A stretch of DNA of 64,000 nucleotides from Belliella buryatensis (GTDB taxonomy: Bacteria; Bacteroidota; Bacteroidia; Cytophagales; Cyclobacteriaceae), in contig NZ_FZOK01000002.1 of assembly GCF_900188245.1 (NCBI RefSeq), positions 1 to 64,000 of the forward strand. The letters are read 5' to 3'. Position 1 is the first letter of the stretch; every line of letters begins with the position of its first letter. The notes under the pieces were generated by a model that saw only the letters and a list, made by a program, of their open reading frames with translations, did no database searches and was not told the DNA's origin. The translations under genes were made by a program, and so were the position numbers. Below, piece by piece: positions 55,338-63,405 of this stretch.

Positions 55338-55744
55338 TTCCTTCTACTCGCTTTCAGTCTGAAAAATAATCCTGTCAATCCTCCTCCAATAGAGAGATAT
55401 AAGACAATGTAAAGGACGATAGATCCAAAGTAAATATAGCCCATCATACCTCCTATCAACAGCATAAAAATAAACAGCCTGAGCATACCAGCAGAAGTTA
55501 CAATAGAACTCTGTCTCCCTTTGATTGGGCCACCTTGAGCAAAAGCACCTCTTATGGGAGAGCCATAGTCACTCCTGAAAGCATCAGTAATTTCCTCGTC
55601 AGATTTGAGTTTTCCGTCTGCCTGTAGCTGTCTCTTGATCCTTTGTGTTCTTTGGTCTATTTCTTCTTTGACAGGATCATAATACCTTGGTTTGATGTCA
55701 AAGCTCATGGGTCTTGCCGTTTTGAAGATTGATGGAAATTTCAT
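55334..55744 (-). CDS. Small membrane protein of unknown function
   Basis: A 136-aa protein, probably with two transmembrane helices (about residues 84-104 and 107-127). The N-terminal half is cytoplasmic and charged, with the recognisable pattern MKFPSIFKTARPMSFDIKPRYYDPVKEEI that seems common to Cytophagales homologues. The function is unknown. Its stop codon overlaps the mutL start by four bases (ATGA), so it is translated together with mutL and heads the operon with the two rhomboid genes. Confidence 0.8.
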   Translation of the reverse strand: MKFPSIFKTARPMSFDIKPRYYDPVKEEIDQRTQRIKRQLQADGKLKSDEEITDAFRSDYGSPIRGAFAQGGPIKGRQSSIVTSAGMLRLFIFMLLIGGMMGYIYFGSIVLYIVLYLSIGGGLTGLFFRLKASRRK

Positions 55745-55909
55745 ACTCAGTTTAGATTCTTTTGTACTTTATTACGTTGTACTCAATATATATCACCTTC
55801 TATCAAAATTGGATATTTCTAATGATGAAGTTGAGGTATGTTTGATGAATAGATTGTATATTCATACAAAGTTATTTTAAATATTAAGCAATAAAAATTA
55901 AACATAAGC

Positions 55910-58900
55910 ATGCGGATAAAAGTTTGGAGCGCACTTTTAGGCTTGGTAGTGATATTTCATACCGACGCTGCAAGGAGTTGGGATTTGCCTTTGGGGCTTG
56001 CATCTAACTCCTCCGAAACTAGTATTGCCATAAATGAAAAGGATTCTACGCTAATAGTCGAGAGAAAAAAGAGAGACCCTCTTGCGTCTAAGGATTACCG
56101 CAAGCAAATGGAATGGGTGGATTCTGTTTTTAATTCACAAAGCTTTGAAGAACGCCTAGGGCAACTTTTTATGGTAGCGGCTTATTCCAACAAAGGAGAG
56201 CAGCATAAGCAGGAGATTGCAAAATTGATCAAAGAAGAGAGTCTAGGAGGGTTGATATTTTTTCAGGGAGGTCCAGTGAGACAAGCTAGCTTGACTAATT
56301 ATTACCAATCGATTTCTAAAACACCACTTTTTATTGCCATGGATGCTGAGTGGGGTATCAATATGCGGCTAGATTCTGTTTTGACATTTCCAAAAGCTAT
56401 GACATTAGGAGCTTTGCCTGATGAACAGTTGATCTATGATATGGGTCAAGAGATTGCTAGACAGTTTAAAGAATTAGGAATGCATATCAATTTTGCTCCT
56501 GTAGTGGATGTAAATTCTAATCCTGAGAATCCTGTTATTGGATTCAGAGCTTTTGGAGAAGAAAAGAGATTGGTTGCTAAGAAATCCAAAGCCTATATGA
56601 AAGGCTTACAAGACCACGGGGTTCTTGCCAATGCCAAGCACTTCCCTGGCCATGGAGATACAGAATCTGATTCGCATTATTCCTTACCTGTCATCAGGCA
56701 TTCTGAAAATCGTATCAAGGATATTGATTTGTATCCATACAGAGAGTTGATCGACGAGGATTTGATGTCTGTGATGGTTGCCCATCTCCATATCCCAAGC
56801 TTGGATGCTGAAAAAAATAAAGCCACAACACTCTCCAAATACGTTGTCACAGACCTTTTACAAAATCAAATGAATTTCAGTGGGCTTATTTTTACCGATG
56901 CATTGAATATGAAAGGAGTGAGTAATTATTACAAGCCAGGCGAGGTGGATTTATTAGCCTTGCTAGCGGGTAATGATATCTTACTTTATTCTCAAGATGT
57001 GCCAAAGGCAAAGCAAATGATCATTCAAGCTGTAGAAGATGGAAAGATAACCAAGCAAGAAGTGGACGATAGGGTGATCAAGGTGCTCAAAGCTAAATAC
57101 TGGGCGGGACTTCATAATAGACCTGTCATTAATACGAAAGGTCTTATTGAGAGATTGAATACCAAAGAAACGGAACTTCTTGTAGAACGATTACATGCCA
57201 ATTCGATCACAGTTACTTCCAACAAGAACAACTTTTTACCGCTAAGAAATCTAGATTTATTAGATGTAGCTACTTTGACGATAGGTGATGATGGCAAAGT
57301 TTTCACAGATAAGGTGGATAAATATACCAAAGCCGATCACTTTAAGTTGGAAAAAGGAGCTAATGGTTCTGCACATGTAATTCTTAAAAAAGAACTTGAA
57401 AAGTACAATACAGTCATAGTAGGTTTGATGGGACTCAGTAATAGTCCCAATCGTTCTTTTGGCATCAATCAATCAGATATCAGTTTTATTAAAGATTTAA
57501 GTAAGGAAAAGTCTGTTATAGTGGCAGTTTTTGGGAATGCCTACGCTGCCAAATACTTAAATGGCTTACCACATAATATTTTGGCATTTGAAAATAATGA
57601 TTATACACAGAATTTGGTGCCTGAAATTATATTTGGAGGAAGAGATGCTTTGGGAATGATGCCTGTTTCTATCAGTGAGGTAATCACTGTAGGAAGTGGA
57701 GGCTATCTGCCTGGATTAGGGAGATTGTCATATAGTATTCCAGAAAGTCAGGGCTTGGATAGCGAAGTCTTAAAGGAGATAGATAAAGTAATGGAAGCTA
57801 GTATTCGTAAAAAGGCAACCCCTGGAGGTGTTGTTTTGATTGCGAAAAGTGGGCAAGTCGTTTTTGAAAAAGCTTATGGTCATTATGATTACAGTAAGAA
57901 AAAGCCCGTGACGGCACAGACGGTTTATGATTTGGCCTCTATTACCAAAGTGTTATCCACTACGCAAGCTGTGATGTTTTTAGCAAGTAGGGATATTATT
58001 GATATGGATCAACCTATCTCTAGGTATCTTCCAGAACTGAAAAATACGAATAAGGGGAATCTAATCCTCAGCGATATCATGGCTCATGAAGCAGGATTGC
58101 CAGCATTCATTCCTTATTATGCTAGGACAGTTCAAGCAGGGGCTTGGAAACCGGAATTTTATAGTCATTCTCCTTCTAGTACTTATCCTGTAGCCGTGGC
58201 TAGCGAAATGTATGCTTCACAAAGCTTGAAGGACAGTATATGGCACTGGACCATTCACTCAGACCTTAGAAGGCAGGATGCAAGTAGAAAAAAGTATAGC
58301 TATGTTTATTCAGATTTGACGATGTATTTGATGCAAGCTCTAGTAGAACGTGTAGTCAATCAGCCTCTGGATGATTTTATGGAGCAAATGTTTTACACTC
58401 CTCTTGGCCTCAACACCCTGACCTTCAATCCTGTAAAAAAAATAGATTTGGATAGAATTGCCCCTACTGAGGATGATATTACTTTCAGAAAGAGATTGGT
58501 ACATGGCTATGTGCATGATCCAGGTGCAGCCATGTATGGCGGGGTTGCTGGACATGCGGGATTGTTTGGGACAGCAAATGACCTTGCAGTCATGATGCAA
58601 TTGATGCTCAATGGAGGACATTATGGTGATGTTCATCTTTTGGATGAAAAGACGATCAGGGAGTTTACCAAAAGGCAGTCAAGTCAAAGTCGGAGAGGCT
58701 GGGGCTGGGATAAGCCAGAGCCAGAAAGAGGTAAGGGAGGAAGTGCTGGCGCATTAGCTCCCAAAAGCACTTTCGGTCATACTGGCTTCACAGGTACTTG
58801 TGTTTGGGCTGATCCTGACAATGACTTGATTTATGTGTTTTTATCCAATAGAGTTCATCCTGATGCCAATAACAATACACTTTTGAAAGATGGTGTTCGT

Positions 58901-58972
58901 ACTGAGATTCACGATATTATCTACAGGGCCTTTAGGAAATCAGATAAGTCCACAATCAAATGGGCAGAATAA
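55910..58972 (+). CDS. GH3 beta-N-acetylhexosaminidase fused to a beta-lactamase-family domain
   Basis: A 1020-aa exported two-enzyme protein. After a signal peptide (about 1-21), residues 70-620 are a glycoside hydrolase family 3 unit of the NagZ kind: KHFPGHGDTESDSH holds the Asp254/His256 pair, and Asp330 in IFTDALNMKG is the nucleophile. The C-terminal half (about 625-1010) is a class C beta-lactamase/transpeptidase-like domain with the Ser677-x-x-Lys680 motif in LASITKVL, a YSD in the second-motif place and GHTGFTG as the KTG-like box. It should act in the periplasm on muropeptides or cell-wall fragments (inference). Confidence 0.93.
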   Translation: MRIKVWSALLGLVVIFHTDAARSWDLPLGLASNSSETSIAINEKDSTLIVERKKRDPLASKDYRKQMEWVDSVFNSQSFEERLGQLFMVAAYSNKGEQHKQEIAKLIKEESLGGLIFFQGGPVRQASLTNYYQSISKTPLFIAMDAEWGINMRLDSVLTFPKAMTLGALPDEQLIYDMGQEIARQFKELGMHINFAPVVDVNSNPENPVIGFRAFGEEKRLVAKKSKAYMKGLQDHGVLANAKHFPGHGDTESDSHYSLPVIRHSENRIKDIDLYPYRELIDEDLMSVMVAHLHIPSLDAEKNKATTLSKYVVTDLLQNQMNFSGLIFTDALNMKGVSNYYKPGEVDLLALLAGNDILLYSQDVPKAKQMIIQAVEDGKITKQEVDDRVIKVLKAKYWAGLHNRPVINTKGLIERLNTKETELLVERLHANSITVTSNKNNFLPLRNLDLLDVATLTIGDDGKVFTDKVDKYTKADHFKLEKGANGSAHVILKKELEKYNTVIVGLMGLSNSPNRSFGINQSDISFIKDLSKEKSVIVAVFGNAYAAKYLNGLPHNILAFENNDYTQNLVPEIIFGGRDALGMMPVSISEVITVGSGGYLPGLGRLSYSIPESQGLDSEVLKEIDKVMEASIRKKATPGGVVLIAKSGQVVFEKAYGHYDYSKKKPVTAQTVYDLASITKVLSTTQAVMFLASRDIIDMDQPISRYLPELKNTNKGNLILSDIMAHEAGLPAFIPYYARTVQAGAWKPEFYSHSPSSTYPVAVASEMYASQSLKDSIWHWTIHSDLRRQDASRKKYSYVYSDLTMYLMQALVERVVNQPLDDFMEQMFYTPLGLNTLTFNPVKKIDLDRIAPTEDDITFRKRLVHGYVHDPGAAMYGGVAGHAGLFGTANDLAVMMQLMLNGGHYGDVHLLDEKTIREFTKRQSSQSRRGWGWDKPEPERGKGGSAGALAPKSTFGHTGFTGTCVWADPDNDLIYVFLSNRVHPDANNNTLLKDGVRTEIHDIIYRAFRKSDKSTIKWAE

Positions 58973-59081
58973 AATTTATTTATTTGAACAATTAGCAGCA
59001 ATTATGATGTTTATTGGCTATTGATTTCTATCCAAGATAATTTGTCATGAAATTGAGCAAAACTAAAGAATCAAATTATAG

Positions 59082-59123
59082 TCTATGCATAGATTTCATA
59101 CCCTTTCTCGACCAGCCGAGAAA
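59082..59123 (+). other. Palindrome and hairpin in the bshA leader
   Basis: A perfect 12-bp palindrome, TCTATGCATAGA (59082-59093), is followed by a 7-bp inverted repeat (TTTCTCG at 59104-59110 with CGAGAAA at 59117-59123), 24 bases before the bshA start. No T-run follows, so it is not a terminator. It may be an operator or RNA structure; support is only structural. Confidence 0.4.
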
Positions 59124-59146
59124 ATCATTGAAAAAAATATAAACTG

Positions 59147-60292
59147 ATGAAAATAGGTATTGTTTGTTACCCTACCTTTGGAGGTAGTGGAGTAGTTGCA
59201 ACTGAGTTGGGAAAGGCCCTTGCAAAAGAAGGCCATCAAATCCATTTTATCACATACAGACAACCTACTCGTCTGGATTTTTTTAGTGAAAACCTCTTTT
59301 ACCATGAAGTAGATATCAAAAGTTACCCTTTGTTTGAGCATGCTCCCTATGAACTTGCACTAGCCAGTAAAATGGTTAATGTAGTGAAATACGAGCAATT
59401 AGATCTCTTGCATGTCCACTATGCAATTCCTCACGCTTCTGCGGCATATATGGCTAAGCAGATTTTAAAGGAGCGCGGTATTTATATCCCTGTAGTGACC
59501 ACATTGCACGGAACAGACATCACTTTAGTAGGTAAAGATCCTAGTTATGAGCCCGTGGTTACCTTCAGTATCAATCAATCAGATGGAGTGACTGCGGTAT
59601 CCGAGGACCTCAGAAAGGCCACAATAGAGCATTTTGAAATCAAAAGAGACATTCGTGTAATCCCAAACTTTATAGATTTGGAGCGTTTCAAAAAACAGAA
59701 AAAAGAGCATTTCAAATTAGCCATTTGTCCACATGGTGAAAAATTAATTGTCCATACTTCTAATTTTAGAAAAGTAAAACGAGTAGAAGACGTAATTCGT
59801 GTTTTTTATGAGGTTAGAAAGCAAATACCAGTAAAGTTGCTTTTGGTAGGAGATGGTCCTGAGCGAGACAAAATGGAAAGACTGTGCAGAGACTTGGGGA
59901 CTTGTGATGATATCAGGTTTCTTGGAAAGTTAGAAGCAGTAGAGGAAGTGCTTTCAGTAGCTGACTTGTTTATGATGCCTTCTGAAAAGGAAAGCTTTGG
60001 ATTAGCAGCTTTAGAAGCTATGGCATGTGAAGTGCCGATTTTGACATCCAATGCTGGTGGAATTCCAGAATTGAACATAGATGGTCAAACAGGTTTTGTC
60101 TGCAATGTAGGTGATGTAACTACTATGACTGAGAAAGCTCTTGAAATTCTTAAGGATGAAAATTTGCCAGGATTCAAAGAGAGAGCTTTGAAAAGAGCTA
60201 AGGAATTTGATGTGGCAAACATTCTGCCATTATATGAGTCATATTACCTTGAAACAATAGAGTCGGCTAAGGTTTACTTTGAAAAAATCTAG
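59147..60292 (+). CDS. bshA: N-acetyl-alpha-D-glucosaminyl L-malate synthase
   Basis: BshA is the GT4 glycosyltransferase that starts bacillithiol synthesis by joining UDP-GlcNAc and L-malate. The 381-aa protein begins with the diagnostic MKIGIVCYPTFGGSGVVATELG and has HVHYAIPHASAAYMAKQIL, TTLHGTDITLVG, and the C-terminal donor motif MPSEKESFGLAALEAMACEVPILTSNAGGIPEL. Its presence implies bacillithiol as a low-molecular-weight thiol; bshB and bshC are not in this window. It is transcribed separately from the GH3 gene upstream. Confidence 0.95.
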   Translation: MKIGIVCYPTFGGSGVVATELGKALAKEGHQIHFITYRQPTRLDFFSENLFYHEVDIKSYPLFEHAPYELALASKMVNVVKYEQLDLLHVHYAIPHASAAYMAKQILKERGIYIPVVTTLHGTDITLVGKDPSYEPVVTFSINQSDGVTAVSEDLRKATIEHFEIKRDIRVIPNFIDLERFKKQKKEHFKLAICPHGEKLIVHTSNFRKVKRVEDVIRVFYEVRKQIPVKLLLVGDGPERDKMERLCRDLGTCDDIRFLGKLEAVEEVLSVADLFMMPSEKESFGLAALEAMACEVPILTSNAGGIPELNIDGQTGFVCNVGDVTTMTEKALEILKDENLPGFKERALKRAKEFDVANILPLYESYYLETIESAKVYFEKI

Positions 60293-60371
60293 TTTTATTT
60301 TTCCTAACAATTTTCGGATTCATTCGTAATTAAAACCATTCGGCTTAGATTTGCACCGAATTTGTAAACTA

Positions 60372-60387
60372 TTGACTGTCTAGTCAA
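60372..60387. promoter_or_regulatory. Inverted repeat resembling a CRP/FNR-type operator
   Basis: TTGACT-GTCT-AGTCAA is a perfect 6-4-6 inverted repeat, with half-sites reminiscent of CRP/FNR-superfamily boxes (TTGAn-N-nTCAA). It lies 40 bases before the hydroxylase-family ATG, in a region with no clear -33/-7 pair. Confidence 0.4.
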
Positions 60388-60427
60388 GTTATTATTTCTT
60401 CGTATATTGAGACTAAACCATATAGAA

Positions 60428-61069
60428 ATGAGCGTTACTTTAAAAAAAATCGGAAGGTTGGACAGACCCGATAATAACGGCTCTGCCACGATGTTCAAGA
60501 ATCCAGTTTTGGAAAGAATATCCAGAACGCATATCAGCATTCCTATCATTATGTTTTTGACAATAAGTTCGGTGTCATTTTATTATGCTTACACCACTAC
60601 CGAAATTGGGATTGCGGTAGGTATTTCTGTACTTTTGCTCGGTTTTTTGGCATTTACTTTTGTGGAATATATGATGCATAAGCATTTTTTCCACATGGAG
60701 CCAGATACTCCAGCAAAGGATAAACTTCAGTACACTGTACATGGAGTCCACCATGACTATCCAAAAGATAAAGACAGGTTGGCAATGCCCCCATTTGTAA
60801 GTGCATTTTACGCATTGGTTTTCTACCTTGTGTTCACTTTAGTGATGGGTAGCTATGCGCTTTACTTCCTGCCTGGATTTTTGTTTGGATACGCGGCTTA
60901 CTTAGGGGTTCATTACATTGTACATGCCTATCAGCCACCAAAAAATTTCTTAAAGGTATTATGGGTCAATCATGCAGTGCATCATTATAAAGATCCAGAT
61001 GTGGCATTTGGGGTGAGCTCTCCATTGTGGGATTATATCCTAGGGACTATGCCAAAAAAAGATAAATAA
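60428..61069 (+). CDS. Fatty acid hydroxylase/sterol desaturase-family membrane protein
   Basis: A 213-aa membrane di-iron oxygenase. I start it at the ATG at 60428; the longer frame begins with TTG. Hydrophobic helices run about residues 37-58, 62-80 and 125-150. The His clusters HKHFFH, HGVHHDYP, HYIVHAY and NHAVHHYKD supply the di-iron ligands. The family hydroxylates fatty acids, sphingolipids or carotenoid rings; in this kind of Bacteroidota an alpha-hydroxylase acting on fatty acids or sphingolipids is a fair possibility. The substrate is not proven. A terminator lies right after the stop. Confidence 0.88.
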   Translation: MSVTLKKIGRLDRPDNNGSATMFKNPVLERISRTHISIPIIMFLTISSVSFYYAYTTTEIGIAVGISVLLLGFLAFTFVEYMMHKHFFHMEPDTPAKDKLQYTVHGVHHDYPKDKDRLAMPPFVSAFYALVFYLVFTLVMGSYALYFLPGFLFGYAAYLGVHYIVHAYQPPKNFLKVLWVNHAVHHYKDPDVAFGVSSPLWDYILGTMPKKDK

Positions 61070-61075
61070 TACTTA

Positions 61076-61100
61076 AGCCCTCTTTGTGAGGGTTTTTGTT
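61076..61100 (+). terminator. Terminator after the hydroxylase gene
   Basis: A short stem (AGCCCTC at 61076-61082 with GAGGGTT at 61088-61094, one G-U) with a TTTGT loop, followed by T-rich DNA. Confidence 0.7.
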
Positions 61101-61116
61101 TTTAAAATTGAATTAG

Positions 61117-61932
61117 ATGAAAATTTCAATCATTGGATTTGGGTGGCTTGGAAAGCCATTAGCAGAAAAGCTTCAAACAAAAGGGTATCGAGTAAGTGGG
61201 AGTGCTACTTCTGAAGAAAAAGTCGCCTTACTAAATAAAGAAGGGTTTGATACATCATTGTTTAAATTGATTCCACACCCCGAAGGTTTGGGTTTTCAAT
61301 CTCTTTTTCACACCGATGTAATGATCATCAATGTGCCGCCCAGGACAAGGTCTGCTGCCCCCACGTATCATCCCGAGCAAATCAAATTTCTAAAAGAGTT
61401 AGCAAAACAAAACAATGTCCCAAGAATAATTTATGTCTCGGCTACATCTGTCTACCCTGATCAAAATCAGATAGCGAGAGAGTCTGATGAATTGACCAAA
61501 GAAAGCACTGGGAACGCTGCGCTATTTGAAGCAGAGCGAATTTTAGGTCAGGATAAAACTTATGATTTGACTATTGTAAGGTTTGGAGGCTTATTGGGAG
61601 TTGATCGTATACCTGGGAGATATTTTTCAGGCAAGGAACAAGTCGTAGGGGATTCACCTGTCAATTACATACACAGGGATGATGCTGTTGATCTTATGAT
61701 CTGGATTATCGAAAAGAGACTTTGGAATGAGATATATAATGGCGTTGCTCCATTGCATCCAGAAAGGAAAGATGTGTATGAAAAGAATGCGTCAGATTTA
61801 GGTTTTGATCCTCCTGTTTCATACCAAGAGCTAGGTAGAAATCTATGGAAGGAGATCTCTGCTGATAAAATTTTAGCAACTGGTTTTAAGTTTACTATAG
61901 AGAATCCGCTCGATTTTTGGTATCAGAAGTGA
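61117..61932 (+). CDS. NAD-dependent epimerase/dehydratase-like Rossmann protein
   Basis: A 271-aa cytoplasmic oxidoreductase-fold protein. The nucleotide-binding motif is IIGFGWLGKPLAEKL near residue 4. The extended SDR features include YVSATSVYPD, where a Tyr/Ser pair sits at the expected active-site position, and YIHRDDAVDLMIWII, a family landmark. The substrate could be a nucleotide sugar, but the C-terminal domain is short and no sugar genes surround it. It is flanked by hairpins on both sides, so it is probably a single-gene unit. Confidence 0.85.
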   Translation: MKISIIGFGWLGKPLAEKLQTKGYRVSGSATSEEKVALLNKEGFDTSLFKLIPHPEGLGFQSLFHTDVMIINVPPRTRSAAPTYHPEQIKFLKELAKQNNVPRIIYVSATSVYPDQNQIARESDELTKESTGNAALFEAERILGQDKTYDLTIVRFGGLLGVDRIPGRYFSGKEQVVGDSPVNYIHRDDAVDLMIWIIEKRLWNEIYNGVAPLHPERKDVYEKNASDLGFDPPVSYQELGRNLWKEISADKILATGFKFTIENPLDFWYQK

Positions 61933-61933
61933 A

Positions 61934-61965
61934 AAAAATCCCGCTTTTTCGAGCGGGATTTTTAA
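61934..61965. terminator. Bidirectional terminator after the epimerase gene
   Basis: A perfect 12-bp stem (AAAAATCCCGCT at 61934-61945 with AGCGGGATTTTT at 61952-61963) around TTTTCG. It starts two bases after the epimerase stop codon. Between it and 62102 there is only AT-rich spacer. Confidence 0.9.
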
Positions 61966-62102
61966 GTTTATTAATTTTCTTATCGGATCAAATGCTACTT
62001 TGCCACTAATACCAAGTCATCAGTAGCTACTAATCAATATTAATAATAAGCTAAATCAGTTGTTATATCATTTACTGGCAAAGTTCCGTATATCTAATTT
62101 TT

Positions 62103-63263
62103 TTAATTTCTTGGAATCAATTTCACCATCAGTCCAGTAGCTTCAGTGATGACATATATGAATCCATCAGGGCTTTGAGAGACTTGTCTCACTCTGCCGA
62201 TACCATCTAGTAATTTCTCTTCCCCCACATAGGATGTCCCATCCAATTCAACTCTTGCTACTTGCTGACCTGCAAGACCTGCTACAAGAATATTTCCTTT
62301 CCAGGCTGGATATTTATCTGATGTGACCAAAGTCATTCCACAAGTCGCAATAGAAGGAACCCAGTAGGTTACGGGTTGTTCCATTCCTTCTTTTTCAGTA
62401 TCCTCAGTGATGATTGATCCGTCATAGTCAATGCCATAGGTGATCTCTGGCCAACCATAATTTTTGCCTTTTTCTATAAGGTTTAGCTCATCACCGCCTT
62501 TTGGTCCATGTTCTACTGACCATAATCTATCATTTTCTGCATCATAGATGATTCCCTGTGGGTTTCTATTACCATAAGTCCAGATTGAAGTCACTGCACC
62601 TTCCACGTCTACAAAAGGATTGTCACTTGGGATGCTACCATCATCATGGATTCTATGGATTTTGCCATGTGCATTATCAAGTTCTTGTGCATTCTGTGGT
62701 CTACTTCCTTTGTCCCCATTAGAGTAGTAAAGGTAATTGTCTTTGTCAAAAACGATACGGGTTCCGAAGTGTCTTCCTCCTTTCCATTCAGGCATATTTA
62801 CAATAAGTTCTTCCAAGTCTACCAAGGCATTGCCTTGAAGCTTTGCACGAGAAATTACCAAAACACCGCCTTCACGCATGTCTTTGGCATAAGCTAAATA
62901 AATCCATCCATTATTGGCATAATCAGGATGAATTGCAATATCCAAGAGACCTGCTTGATTGACTTCATGTACAGCTGGTACGCCTGTAAGCTTTTCGCCA
63001 GTGAATTTATCATCCTTGAAGACGAGAATTTCGCCTTTTCTCTCGGTGACAAGCATCCTTCCATCAGGAAGCCAAGTCATGCCCCAAGGATTTTCAAAAT
63101 CCGTGAACAGTGTATCTACGGAGAAGGTCATTTTCTCTGATACTACTGCAAAAGGATCGTTTTCTTGGATAGCCCCGTTTTCATTAGGTTCTGAGCAAGA
63201 TGCCAACCCAGATAGGATAAGAGCACCTAAAATAAAAGATAAGTTTTTACGAATTTTCATCAT
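62103..63263 (-). CDS. PQQ-dependent sugar dehydrogenase-family lipoprotein
   Basis: A 386-aa predicted lipoprotein, with Cys24 in LASCSEPNENG as the lipidated residue. The mature part is a six-bladed beta-propeller of the soluble glucose/sorbosone dehydrogenase family: FENPWGMTWLPDGRMLVTERKG, GLLDIAIHPDYANNGWIYLAYA, NRNPQGIIYD and VEHGPKGGDELNLI. Family members use pyrroloquinoline quinone, but several homologues (for example eukaryotic HHIP-like proteins) lack it. Function here is most likely extracytoplasmic sugar oxidation or an unknown propeller role. The TAAATTTG at 63290-63283 on the minus strand may be its -7 element. Confidence 0.88.
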   Translation of the reverse strand: MMKIRKNLSFILGALILSGLASCSEPNENGAIQENDPFAVVSEKMTFSVDTLFTDFENPWGMTWLPDGRMLVTERKGEILVFKDDKFTGEKLTGVPAVHEVNQAGLLDIAIHPDYANNGWIYLAYAKDMREGGVLVISRAKLQGNALVDLEELIVNMPEWKGGRHFGTRIVFDKDNYLYYSNGDKGSRPQNAQELDNAHGKIHRIHDDGSIPSDNPFVDVEGAVTSIWTYGNRNPQGIIYDAENDRLWSVEHGPKGGDELNLIEKGKNYGWPEITYGIDYDGSIITEDTEKEGMEQPVTYWVPSIATCGMTLVTSDKYPAWKGNILVAGLAGQQVARVELDGTSYVGEEKLLDGIGRVRQVSQSPDGFIYVITEATGLMVKLIPRN

Positions 63264-63282
63264 GTTTCAGTTGGTTTGAATA

Positions 63283-63290
63283 CAAATTTA
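63283..63290 (-). promoter_or_regulatory. Candidate -7 element for the sugar dehydrogenase gene
   Basis: TAAATTTG on the minus strand matches TAnnTTTG and lies 20 bases before the start codon. No -33 TTG at 18-19 bases was found. Confidence 0.4.
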
Positions 63291-63405
63291 ATCAATTCTT
63301 AGGTGAATTGTTTTTTGAATTCCGCAAATGGTATTCCATCAATCAAGTTTTCCTCAGAAAGCTTCTCTTTAAATACTACCTTAGGCTTTACTAAAATAAT
63401 GACTT

